NCBI GenBank assembly: GCA_945868435.1
Contig: CAMBLG010000019.1
Location: 1-39,588, forward strand
Source: an uncultured Lachnospiraceae bacterium
GTDB lineage: Bacteria; Bacillota; Clostridia; Lachnospirales; Lachnospiraceae
Length of the DNA: 39,588 nt
Direction of reading: 5' to 3'
Part shown: piece after piece, positions 16,801-24,265 of the stretch
Layout of the letters: each line of letters begins with the position of its first letter
Position numbering within the stretch: position 1 is the stretch's first letter
Notes under the pieces: model-generated
Told to the model about the DNA's origin: nothing
The model's input: the letters and a program-made list of their open reading frames with translations, nothing else
Databases searched by the model: none
Position numbers and translations under genes: made by a program

Positions 16801-17040
16801 TTGAAACTTCTTTAGTTGCTAATTCCTGCGAATTACTTCGCCCTCTCCTTTCCTCTATTCTCTGCATCCGTTTGCGCAATTAGATGCAGGCATTTATGTA
16901 AATGTACATCACATACTTCTAAAGCAATAGTCATATGTTTTTGAAGAAAAGTGCCATCCGGCACAATTCTTCAAAGATTATTACCATATTCCATACCGCC
17001 CCGTAGCATTGACAACATCATTGCTGGTATTCCGTATAAA
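16801..17040. repeat. Direct repeat with 24026-24265 (BlaR1 3' end and downstream DNA)
   Basis: The 240 bp appear the same by eye in both copies, including the last 20 codons of the BlaR1-like gene, its terminator and about 140 bp of non-coding DNA. Right of 17040 the match falls abruptly to a diverged but still alignable BlaR1 sequence, which points to gene conversion or recombination between paralogues. Confidence 0.92.
16943..16972 (-). terminator. Terminator hairpin after the BlaR1 remnant
   Basis: Two-part stem: GAAGAA/TTCTTC and GTGCC/GGCAC with an AA-AA internal loop and a 4-nt loop; on the minus strand GGCAC is followed by TTTTCTTC. Same as 24168-24197. Confidence 0.6.
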
Positions 17041-17116
17041 GAAGCGATAATTTCCGCTTTCTGTAATTCTAAATACTTCATCAATTGATTTTTGCCCTGT
17101 AACATACCAGCTATCC
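16981..17116 (-). pseudogene. BlaR1-like C-terminal fragment
   Basis: The minus-strand frame ending with TAA at 16981 reads DSWYVTGQKSIDEVFRITES and then NYRFFIRNTSNDVVNATG, ending RYGIW. This aligns with the last about 45 residues of the intact M56 protein at 24206. The last 20 codons are the same; the rest differ at about a third of positions. Upstream the frame is cut off by a transposase fragment in the opposite direction. Confidence 0.88.
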
Positions 17117-17117
17117 T

Positions 17118-17382
17118 ATCTTTGACACGTCCGATATTGAAACAATGGTTGCTGAAAATAGTCCAAAATACATAAACCGTATTATCAAGCAGTTGAAAGC
17201 CTTTGCCAGAGCCCACAACTATGATAAGAATTATGATCCTTACAAAGCCGCTTATGGATCAATGCCAACTCATGCCGCCTCCAATCAGGCAATACAGCAG
17301 ATGTACATTAATGGTCATTTCTGTTATGCATATAAATTTGGAATTATTACAAATGGCCTTGGTATTGTCCGTGACATTTCTC
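17118..17382 (+). pseudogene. DDE transposase internal fragment
   Basis: The plus-strand frame reads PIFDTSDIETMVAENSPKYI, later AAYGSMPTHAASNQAIQQMY and INGHFCYAYKFGIITNGLG, ending IVRDIS. I recognise this as the central part of a transposase widespread in Lachnospiraceae (IS1182/IS4-like DDE type), whose full length is around 450 residues. Only about 88 codons are present, without ends or inverted repeats. It abuts the BlaR1 fragment at 17116-17118 and may have carried the rearrangement. Confidence 0.75.
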
Positions 17383-17462
17383 CTTTGCAATCACCATTAC
17401 CTATGGTTAATAACTTTTTCTCAAGATATCTATCGTTATACTACATTTCTAAGTAGACAGCA

Positions 17463-18101
17463 CTATGAAACAAAATTGATCTTAGTTAGTTTCCCATGAT
17501 CCATCTGATATACTTCATCTGCCAGCTCTCTGATATCCGAATTAATATGGCTGGAAACCAATACAATTGCACCTCTTTTTGCTTCCTCCCGAATTATTTT
17601 ATAGAAAACTTGAACTCCATCCACATCAATTGCATTGGTTGGTTCATCTAAAAACAAAAAATCCGGTTGTTCCATAATGGCCTGTGCAAGCAGCAAACGA
17701 TGTTTCATCCCCAATGAATATTTCCGAAAAAATCTTTTATCTTCTGGATCTAGGCCCACACGCTGAAGAGCCGAATCAATCTGTGTTTTTCCAATCTTAT
17801 GTCGTATTTCAGCCAGCAGTTCCAGATTTTTCCTACCTGTCAATTCCGGATACATTGATACATCATCCATGACAAGCCCGATATTAGGTTCCACCACCTG
17901 CAGAGGTTCTCCATTGTATAGAACCTCTCCCTCCGTTGGTTTTACCAGTCCTGACAATAGCCGAAATAGCATACTTTTTCCACTTCCATTTTCCCCAACG
18001 ATACCGGTAATCGTTCCACCTTTCAGTTCTATTTTTATGTCATCGAGCACGACCGTTTTCTTCAATATCTTACACAAGCCTCGCACTTTTAATTCATTCA
18101 T
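17463..18101 (-). CDS. ABC exporter ATP-binding protein
   Basis: The 212-residue ATPase has Walker A GENGSGKS (residues 36-43), MDDVSMYPELTGRKNL in the Q-loop region, the signature YSLGMKHRLLLAQAI, Walker B FLFLDEPTNAID and a switch histidine SSHI. The Q-loop glutamine is replaced by Met/Asp, as often seen in LanF/BcrA-type ATPases. It is the last gene of the regulator-kinase-permease-permease-ATPase unit, one base after the permease stop. By family and context it would energise export or removal of a membrane-active peptide or antibiotic. Confidence 0.9.
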   Translation of the reverse strand: MNELKVRGLCKILKKTVVLDDIKIELKGGTITGIVGENGSGKSMLFRLLSGLVKPTEGEVLYNGEPLQVVEPNIGLVMDDVSMYPELTGRKNLELLAEIRHKIGKTQIDSALQRVGLDPEDKRFFRKYSLGMKHRLLLAQAIMEQPDFLFLDEPTNAIDVDGVQVFYKIIREEAKRGAIVLVSSHINSDIRELADEVYQMDHGKLTKINFVS

Positions 18102-18102
18102 T

Positions 18103-18843
18103 TTAATCTACCTCCCGCAAAGATATATCATAGTTTTTTAAAAGCACAGTTCCACCTACAGCCACAACCACTGTCAAACTGTACAAATATAAAATTTTTG
18201 CCTGTACCTCGACTGTTTCCATAGCCAACACACCGGAATAACTCATAGGATTAATAAACGAGATCCATGGATTGCGAAGCGATCCTTTTGCAATAATTTC
18301 CAATATAATAATTCCAACCCAGCACCCCAAAAAGCCTACTCCCGTTTTCCCAAAAATAATCCCGAGATTCACAACAAGTGTTGTCAACATCAGAAGGCTT
18401 ACACAAACAGCAAGCAAAATGAAAAAACAGCGCCATGTTTCCTGATCCGGCTTTTCAGAAGATGTCATACAACATCCCCAAAAGCCGCTTCCCAGAAATA
18501 GCAGAGCGTACCACACCACATAAAAAAAGAGGGAAATACATTGTTTTCCAAACCACACACATCGGTGGGAAATTCTTGAGAAATAGTAAGCAGGCATATA
18601 TGTAAAGTGTCTACTGATATAAGTACCAAACAAAAGATGAAACAAAAACAGATACACCAGCTTTCCCACTATCAAAATCAAATTTGAATAATCACCATCT
18701 GACACCTGCCCAAATACGGTGCCAATTAGTAGCTGAGTCACACTTACATCCGTACGTTCACCGGACACTAACGGAAGAAACGGATATATGGCAACCGGTA
18801 TAATCAAAAATGTTTTTCCTAGGTTTTTATAAGTTTCACACAT
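18103..18843 (-). CDS. ABC-2 type exporter permease, first of two (246 residues)
   Basis: The 246-residue protein has about six hydrophobic segments: residues 10-28, 57-75, 102-125, 140-165, 170-190 and 215-235. It resembles LanE/LanG-type permeases in size and layout, but no residue motif identifies the substrate. The ATG overlaps the end of the upstream permease gene by 8 bp and the ATPase follows by one base, so the three are made together. Confidence 0.75.
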   Translation of the reverse strand: MCETYKNLGKTFLIIPVAIYPFLPLVSGERTDVSVTQLLIGTVFGQVSDGDYSNLILIVGKLVYLFLFHLLFGTYISRHFTYMPAYYFSRISHRCVWFGKQCISLFFYVVWYALLFLGSGFWGCCMTSSEKPDQETWRCFFILLAVCVSLLMLTTLVVNLGIIFGKTGVGFLGCWVGIIILEIIAKGSLRNPWISFINPMSYSGVLAMETVEVQAKILYLYSLTVVVAVGGTVLLKNYDISLREVD

Positions 18844-19684
18844 CTATAAATTCCTTCCTGCACATCATGCGATAGGACCAATAAATAAACCCCACAAGAA
18901 TCAGCATGAATACCCCAAATGCAGGATACACTTTTCCCACATACGACATTGGTGAAACATAGTCCCACATATTAAAATTTATAAAGAGGTGACCTTTCTG
19001 CATATGATATGTATAATAAGACCATATAAACAAAATATTCCCACCAAGCTGTGTCAAGGCAAATACCGGCACGAACAACAGCAGTTTAATCCGTCTGAAC
19101 CAAAAGGAAAGCGCTAGTAACGCAAGCCCTAAAAGGCCGACAAAGCCTCCAAGGAAAATCAAAAATACCATCAAATATATAATTGGATAGTTGATAAAAA
19201 AGGAAGGGAACAATACATCTGTTCCCACTGCCCACGAGGAATCGCTACTGAAGTCTACCGCAGAACCATAGGGTGATGGTATAAGGCTACATGTATGATT
19301 AAAAAACAACATACATAGGAGAAGATTCAAAGAAAATGGTATAACTACAATCAAAAACTCTGTCCAAAAGACTGCGTTCATTTTTGCCTTCAGATATTCC
19401 TTTCTGTTTTCCCGAACACAGATTGCTGCAATTGTATTATCTGATACATCCCACTGAAATGACATGGCTGGAATTGCAATTAAAAAACTCAGAATAACAA
19501 TGAATCTTGACCATGCCGAGGAATCACCCAGTCCACAATAGTGCCAAAATCCCGCCATGTTTTGCACCATCGGATTCATTTTTTCATAGATAAATGCGTA
19601 AATAGCATGCACAAGACTAATTAGGAATGCGAGCCAGACCGCTTTTTTGTGAAATATTAGCTTCCATTGCATCCGAAACATCAT
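18836..19684 (-). CDS. ABC-2 type exporter permease, second of two (282 residues)
   Basis: The 282-residue protein has about six membrane segments, starting at KAVWLAFLISLVHAIYAFIY (residues 13-32). A hydrophilic loop near 130-165 (SLIPSPYGSAVDFSSDSS) is probably external. It is 34 bp after the kinase gene, which is a typical arrangement for antibiotic-peptide resistance modules in which the kinase-regulator pair controls the transporter. Substrate unknown. Confidence 0.75.
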   Translation of the reverse strand: MMFRMQWKLIFHKKAVWLAFLISLVHAIYAFIYEKMNPMVQNMAGFWHYCGLGDSSAWSRFIVILSFLIAIPAMSFQWDVSDNTIAAICVRENRKEYLKAKMNAVFWTEFLIVVIPFSLNLLLCMLFFNHTCSLIPSPYGSAVDFSSDSSWAVGTDVLFPSFFINYPIIYLMVFLIFLGGFVGLLGLALLALSFWFRRIKLLLFVPVFALTQLGGNILFIWSYYTYHMQKGHLFINFNMWDYVSPMSYVGKVYPAFGVFMLILVGFIYWSYRMMCRKEFIDV

Positions 19685-19718
19685 ATATACCTCCCAAATA
19701 AATTGTTATATCCAATTT

Positions 19719-20936
19719 CTAGTTATCATGGGCATACGAACCTGCATATGAATCAAAATGAATCTCCGCCTTGAAGGTGTCTCCCACAATGCCAATATGG
19801 AACGCTCCTCCCAATGCGTGGGTGTATGTATCTACGATTGCGAGCCCAAGGCCATTTCCTTCCGTGCTTCGGGATGCATCGCCGCGCACGAACCGCTCCT
19901 TCAGCTTATCTGCCTCCACATCGATTGGTTCCGCAGACACATTGATCACTTCCAACACGATCTGCCCGTTATCGGCATACGTCTTTACAAAAATTCTGGT
20001 ATGTTCCATGGAATATTTCACAGCGTTTACAAAAAGATTCTGAACGATTGTGTAGGCATAGACACTGTCTCCTTTAAAAAACAAATCATCCGCCAATTCA
20101 TACTTAAAATCCCGTTTCTCAGAACTATAGGTATCACACACATCCGCCGCAACCTGCCGGACCAGCCTGCTGAGATCGAGTTTTTCCATGGAGAGCTCTG
20201 CGTTTCCGCTGGAAGCCTTTGACAGTTCCGACACCTTCTCTATCATTTCTTTCAGCAATTCGGATTTTTGCATACAGATCTGAACATAGTCCTTCATCTC
20301 CGGCGATAATTCTCCTTTCTCCATGAGGGCAAGATAACCGACCATTGCGGTTAAAGGGGTTTTCAGGTCATGGGCTACGTTGGTCAGCAGATCAACACGA
20401 AGGCTCTCCGCTCTCGCCTTCTCACGAATTGCTTCCACCTCGAAAAGGTAAGCTCTCCTCCCGCGCTCTTTGTCACATTCCACCGTCAGTGTGATGAAAG
20501 CGCTGAGGATTGGAACCAGATATAATCCAATGGCGATCCATGTCATTCGGTAAGTAATCAAATCATCTAAGAACGAACCATATTGCCCGTGTATCCGGAA
20601 ATGAAATTCAATCCCCCTCACACCAAATTCGCCGCACTGCAATAAAACCGTAAGCAGACATACATAAACCAGACAAACTGCCAGAACGATTCCTCTCAGT
20701 TTCGTGTATGCATGTAAAAAAATTTCCCCATCGGCTGTGGCATTTTTTTCCGTTATGTCTATTACGGCATATCTTACACCGAAGACGATACCAATCACAC
20801 CTGTCAGGAATGATAAAATAACACCGACTACATTGTATACGTGCGGAACCTGGCACATAGCCCACACAAAGGACACGGTAAATGCAACCGCCGCTCCCAA
20901 TGCTATATCTTTATTGACTTCCTTTTGCTCCAGCAT
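19719..20936 (-). CDS. Sensor histidine kinase (intact copy)
   Basis: About 405 residues. Four hydrophobic segments lie in the first about 165 residues (IALGAAVAFTVSFVWAM, VVGVILSFLTGVIGIVFG, IVLAVCLVYVCLLTVLL, IAIGLYLVPILSAFITL). The HisKA motif is NVAHDLKTPLTAMVGYLALM, with the phosphorylated His near 190, and the ATPase has VYAYTIVQNLFVNAVKYSME and EGNGLGLAIVDTY. The short external loop resembles small intramembrane-sensing kinases for antimicrobial peptides. The ATG at 20936, 4 bp after the regulator stop, is chosen; a TTG at 20966 overlapping the regulator is an alternative. A 229-bp piece of this gene is repeated at 14413. Confidence 0.92.
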   Translation of the reverse strand: MLEQKEVNKDIALGAAVAFTVSFVWAMCQVPHVYNVVGVILSFLTGVIGIVFGVRYAVIDITEKNATADGEIFLHAYTKLRGIVLAVCLVYVCLLTVLLQCGEFGVRGIEFHFRIHGQYGSFLDDLITYRMTWIAIGLYLVPILSAFITLTVECDKERGRRAYLFEVEAIREKARAESLRVDLLTNVAHDLKTPLTAMVGYLALMEKGELSPEMKDYVQICMQKSELLKEMIEKVSELSKASSGNAELSMEKLDLSRLVRQVAADVCDTYSSEKRDFKYELADDLFFKGDSVYAYTIVQNLFVNAVKYSMEHTRIFVKTYADNGQIVLEVINVSAEPIDVEADKLKERFVRGDASRSTEGNGLGLAIVDTYTHALGGAFHIGIVGDTFKAEIHFDSYAGSYAHDN

Positions 20937-20940
20937 CGCC

Positions 20941-21648
20941 TTAATATTTTTCCATCTTGTATCCAATTCCCCACACCACCTTTATGTATTTTGGATTTTT
21001 CGTATCCGGCTCTATTTTCTCACGGATTCTTCGAATGTGCACCATGACAGTATTTTCAACCGAATAATCGGCGTTTTCATTCCACACCTTTTCGTATAGT
21101 TCTTCCGCCGAATAAACCCTGCCAAGATTGTTCATAAAAAATTTTACGATCTTGTACTCTGTTGCCGTCAGCCTTTTCTCTACTCCATCCACCAGGATCT
21201 GCTTGCTGTCCATGTCCAGAATCAGACCGCCATTTTCAATGATGTTGTCCTTCTTCGTTTCCTCTTTTGAATTGCTCCATGCCCGATATCTTCTCAGCAA
21301 CGCTTTCACCCGCGCGCCAAGCTCCGCCGGATTGTAGGGCTTACTGATGTAATCATCCGCCCCCATCGTCAATCCGTATACCTTGTCCTGATCCTGCGTT
21401 TTTGCCGATAGGATGATTACCGGAATATGACTGACCTCTCGAATTTTCATCAGCGCTGCGACTCCATCCAACTTCGGCATCATAATATCCAAAATGATCA
21501 AGTCTGGTTTTTCCTTCTCAAACTGCTCCAACGCTTCTATGCCATCCTTTGCCTGAATGACATGAAAGCCATCATATTCCAGCAGTTTTGACATGGAAAA
21601 TAAGATCTCCTTATCGTCGTCAACGACCAATATCTTTTGTTGATCCAT
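20941..21648 (-). CDS. OmpR/PhoB-type response regulator (intact copy)
   Basis: The 235-residue protein has a receiver domain with acidic pair DDD (near 10-12), phosphorylated Asp in PDLIILDIMMPKLDG, the Lys in ILSAKTQDQDK, and a winged-helix domain (about 135-232) with LTATEYKIVKFFMNNLGRVY and VHIRRIREKIEPD. Downstream is the kinase. The ATG at 21648 gives the family's usual start MDQQKILVVDDD and has GAGGGAG nearby; the earlier ATG only adds nine odd residues. A direct repeat upstream (21722-21739) suggests autoregulation. Confidence 0.94.
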   Translation of the reverse strand: MDQQKILVVDDDKEILFSMSKLLEYDGFHVIQAKDGIEALEQFEKEKPDLIILDIMMPKLDGVAALMKIREVSHIPVIILSAKTQDQDKVYGLTMGADDYISKPYNPAELGARVKALLRRYRAWSNSKEETKKDNIIENGGLILDMDSKQILVDGVEKRLTATEYKIVKFFMNNLGRVYSAEELYEKVWNENADYSVENTVMVHIRRIREKIEPDTKNPKYIKVVWGIGYKMEKY

Positions 21649-21685
21649 AGCTGCTCCCTCACATGCATATTTCATTCATATCATT

Positions 21686-21739
21686 ATCATACACGATATG
21701 TTTTACTTTTTTAGGATAAAATTCTTACATGTTTCTTAC
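21686..21739 (-). promoter_or_regulatory. Regulator promoter with response-regulator direct repeat
   Basis: TTCTTAC occurs at 21722-21728 and again at 21733-21739, exactly 11 bp apart, as for OmpR-family tandem sites. On the minus strand a TATGAT box (21686-21691) lies at the right distance with no good -35, as expected for a promoter that needs activation. The same repeat is kept at 14787-14804. Confidence 0.55.
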
Positions 21740-21849
21740 GAGTTTGATGAGTACAGAGACGAGATACGCTTTGCGAATCTCGCTCTGATTAGCGGTCGTC
21801 AAATGTCCACTTGTGCAAGCACTGTGCCCATTTTCCTCGTCGCCATAAC

Positions 21850-21883
21850 AAAAAACGCGCCACCTTTGGGCAGGTTACGCGCT
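21850..21883 (-). terminator. Terminator after the lipoprotein gene
   Basis: Minus strand CGCG...ACC / GGT...CGCG, interrupted by two mismatches, followed by six Ts. It is weaker than the related hairpin at 14821-14854, so some read-through from the lipoprotein gene into the regulator-kinase genes is possible. Confidence 0.5.
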
Positions 21884-21919
21884 TTGTACTGCATTATGCT
21901 GAAATAGAAATGTCAGATT

Positions 21920-23182
21920 CTATTGTAATTCCCAAGTCTCCCAATCATCCGAAGAAATATACCGAAACTCCTGTCTGTCATCCAAAACTCCGGCAAGGAT
22001 GAGTTCCCAGGTGTTTTCATCATCAACCGCCTTTTTCAAAGAAACACCATCAATATAATAGTACAACGATGCGTCCGGCACATCCAGTTCGTATGGCTTC
22101 CAAGTTGCACCACCATCTTCCGTCATATATGCGTAGGTCTCACTTCCATGGTTCTGCGTAATGATGAGTCCCTTCGTCTCTGTGCAAAATCCGAATCCTA
22201 ACGGATAATTTTCCATTCCATGTGACAAATTACAAACCGGTTCAAAGGATTCACCACCGTCCTGTGTACGGTATACATACTTCTCCATTATCCCACAGGC
22301 CGGAGAACTGCAATAGAGCAAATATCCCTCGGTCTCACTGACTGTGGACAGATAGATGTGCGTTCCGTTCTCACTTTCCTGATCATACAGATCGGACGCA
22401 GTCCAATCCAGCCCCTCCGTAAACGCTTCGATTTCCTGCTGAACAGTCTCATTTTCTGCCCACTCCCCATAGTCTTTCATCTCCTCGATAAATGAATCAA
22501 GATTATCCGTCAGAGTGCCAGCGTCATGTTCCCTGACCATCCATGCATAGGTTTCTGTGTATCGAATTGGCGTTTCTGCACTGCCGCCTTTCAATTCTCC
22601 CTCACTGGTACTCACCAGCAAATAAGCATCGCTGAAAAAATCGTTCTCCTGCTCCGCAAAGGCCTCCCACTGCGTGGTATCCATGGTTCCGGTCTCGAAT
22701 AACGACACGGAGATTTCATCGGAGGCTTCAACGATTTTCTCTGCATTTTCGCCCAAGTAAAACACTTCGTACTGGCAGGATGCCAGATCATGATCAATGA
22801 GCGGGAAATACCTCATGATAGAATCCGCGCCTTCCCGCGACACAAGGTAAAACTGGCATCCCAATGCATAGTTTGCCGGAATGCTCTCACTGTATAGCAC
22901 TTCATCGTTCTCCACCACAGAGAGCATACCTTCGCCTCCCTGCTTGACACCCTGAATCATAATGGTTTCCTCAATTCCATTGCGATTCAAATCTGCTGAA
23001 AAGCTCAGGTCTTCCAAGGATGTCACCTGCGCTTCCGTCGTCTCATTTGTGTCAATTGTCGCACCAACCTGTTCTTCCGTCTCTGTATTTATTACCGAAT
23101 CCTTTGAGGCCGCATCGGCTCCACAGGCGGTCAACGCCAGAACCGCCACCAAACTAATCCCTGAAAACATCTTGTGTCGCAT
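21920..23182 (-). CDS. Lipoprotein with Asp-box/BNR repeats (full-length copy)
   Basis: A 420-residue lipoprotein: signal LVAVLALTACGADAAS with lipid-bearing Cys near residue 20, a Glu/Thr-rich spacer, a domain that starts LSFSADLNRNGIEETIM (integrin/VCBS-like calcium loop), a central part, and from about 285 a propeller-like region with Asp-box motifs (RTQDGGESFEPV and TEDGGATWKPYEL). Such domains bind sugars or proteins on the surface but need not be sialidases; no catalytic set is visible. The ATG at 23182 is used because GGAGA lies 8 nt upstream. Transcription probably starts at the palindromic promoter 23347-23379, so the gene is a candidate BlaI target. A short copy lies at 14879. Confidence 0.85.
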   Translation of the reverse strand: MRHKMFSGISLVAVLALTACGADAASKDSVINTETEEQVGATIDTNETTEAQVTSLEDLSFSADLNRNGIEETIMIQGVKQGGEGMLSVVENDEVLYSESIPANYALGCQFYLVSREGADSIMRYFPLIDHDLASCQYEVFYLGENAEKIVEASDEISVSLFETGTMDTTQWEAFAEQENDFFSDAYLLVSTSEGELKGGSAETPIRYTETYAWMVREHDAGTLTDNLDSFIEEMKDYGEWAENETVQQEIEAFTEGLDWTASDLYDQESENGTHIYLSTVSETEGYLLYCSSPACGIMEKYVYRTQDGGESFEPVCNLSHGMENYPLGFGFCTETKGLIITQNHGSETYAYMTEDGGATWKPYELDVPDASLYYYIDGVSLKKAVDDENTWELILAGVLDDRQEFRYISSDDWETWELQ

Positions 23183-23239
23183 GCACATTTCTCCTTCCAT
23201 AAATATCTAGTAGCTTATCATAAACGCTCTTCAAATTGC

Positions 23240-23299
23240 TCATTCTGCAACTACGTAATTCTGCTGCTTTACCAAATCCTCTTTTATCCTTTCAAATTC
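23240..23299 (-). pseudogene. Remnant of the SurA-like gene (last codons)
   Basis: The last 19 codons (ending EDLVKQQNYVVAE) plus stop are the same as at 15659-15718; everything upstream of that gene is missing here, cut at 23300. It now forms part of the 5' leader of the lipoprotein gene. Confidence 0.85.
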
Positions 23300-23346
23300 C
23301 TCCTCCAATGTTTTTCCACACGTTTCTCCTATTACTTAGCAATTAT

Positions 23347-23379
23347 GTCTATTATAATAGACTCATCAGAGTTATACAA
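23347..23379 (-). promoter_or_regulatory. Promoter with BlaI-type palindrome, upstream of lipoprotein gene
   Basis: Minus strand TTGTAT (23374-23379), 17 bp, TATAAT (23351-23356). The -10 box lies in a perfect 16-bp palindrome GTCTATTATAATAGAC (23347-23362). The blaI promoter (25985-26017) has the same -10 box in the same inverted repeat with the same 17-bp spacing, so a common repressor is likely. Confidence 0.75.
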
Positions 23380-23391
23380 CTATTATGTTCC

Positions 23392-23985
23392 TTACCACCC
23401 TCCTATATTGGATAAACTTGATGCCGTGTTGCTATCGAAAGTAATCCCACTGATAACTACTTCCGCACCCTGTTTAATATTCCAATCGGAAAATGAAGTT
23501 CCGTATCCCCAACCAGATGATTTTGCCAGCCATGTTTTTGTTACAAGTCCTGCCTCCTTCAGTTTCTTGCACACGAGGCTAGAACCATATACCCCTGTGG
23601 AATATCCCGCTTGAGACAGCATATTCTTCAACACTCGAAAATGTTCTGTTATGTTGCCATCAATCTCCGAAGAAGTTGCATCATAATCTACCGCAAAATA
23701 AATAACACTAGAAGGTTGTCCATTGGCCTGTGCCTGACCTATCGCATCTCCAGCCTCTATTGACGCAATTGAAGCACTAAATTTGTCGTAGCTTTGATGT
23801 ATATTTTGATATACAACCACACGTTTAAGCCCAGCCGATCCTATTGCCGCAGCTTCAGCCGCAGTCATTCTTTTTGAATTACCTGACTTAGAATAATATC
23901 TGGCCACAAACGAATATCCCTGATTTTTAATATTTGTCAAACAATTACTCACATTTGAATATGTATCTAACCCTTTAACTGACAT
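23392..23985 (-). CDS. DUF1906 (Rv2525c-like) glycoside hydrolase-like protein
   Basis: The 197-residue protein fits the DUF1906 TIM-barrel fold: start KGLDTYSNVSNCLTNIKNQG, strand SFVARYYSKSG, VVVYQNIHQSYDKFS, the acidic strand SSVIYFAVDYD (about residue 97-107), GVYGSSLVCKKL, and WLAKSSGWGYG. Family members are thought to act on cell-wall polymers; the conserved Asp residues of the barrel are kept. No signal peptide is present, so secretion is not evident. The ATG at 23985 has GGAGG 8 nt upstream. It follows the BlaR1-like gene and its terminator. It fills the slot occupied by two other genes in the eroded copy. Confidence 0.88.
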   Translation of the reverse strand: MSVKGLDTYSNVSNCLTNIKNQGYSFVARYYSKSGNSKRMTAAEAAAIGSAGLKRVVVYQNIHQSYDKFSASIASIEAGDAIGQAQANGQPSSVIYFAVDYDATSSEIDGNITEHFRVLKNMLSQAGYSTGVYGSSLVCKKLKEAGLVTKTWLAKSSGWGYGTSFSDWNIKQGAEVVISGITFDSNTASSLSNIGGW

Positions 23986-24025
23986 ATTTGTTTCCTCCAT
24001 AGATTACAATCTTATAGTTTATCTT

Positions 24026-24265
24026 TTGAAACTTCTTTAGTTGCTAATTCCTGCGAATTACTTCGCCCTCTCCTTTCCTCTATTCTCTGCATCCGTTTGC
24101 GCAATTAGATGCAGGCATTTATGTAAATGTACATCACATACTTCTAAAGCAATAGTCATATGTTTTTGAAGAAAAGTGCCATCCGGCACAATTCTTCAAA
24201 GATTATTACCATATTCCATACCGCCCCGTAGCATTGACAACATCATTGCTGGTATTCCGTATAAA
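24026..24265. repeat. Direct repeat with 16801-17040
   Basis: Intact-locus copy of the 240-bp repeat; it includes the last 20 codons of the BlaR1-like gene and the following non-coding region (about 180 bp), which holds the terminator and a CTGCATC/GATGCAG inverted repeat. Confidence 0.92.
24168..24197 (-). terminator. Terminator of the blaI-blaR1-like operon
   Basis: Same two-part hairpin as at 16943-16972, beginning 8 bp after the BlaR1-like stop. The short T-run suggests partial read-through into the DUF1906 gene. Confidence 0.6.

Noticed and set aside
23392..23985. Phage endolysin of GH25 type
   Set aside because: The start GLDTYS and the overall pattern fit DUF1906 rather than GH25, and no holin or other phage gene is adjacent.
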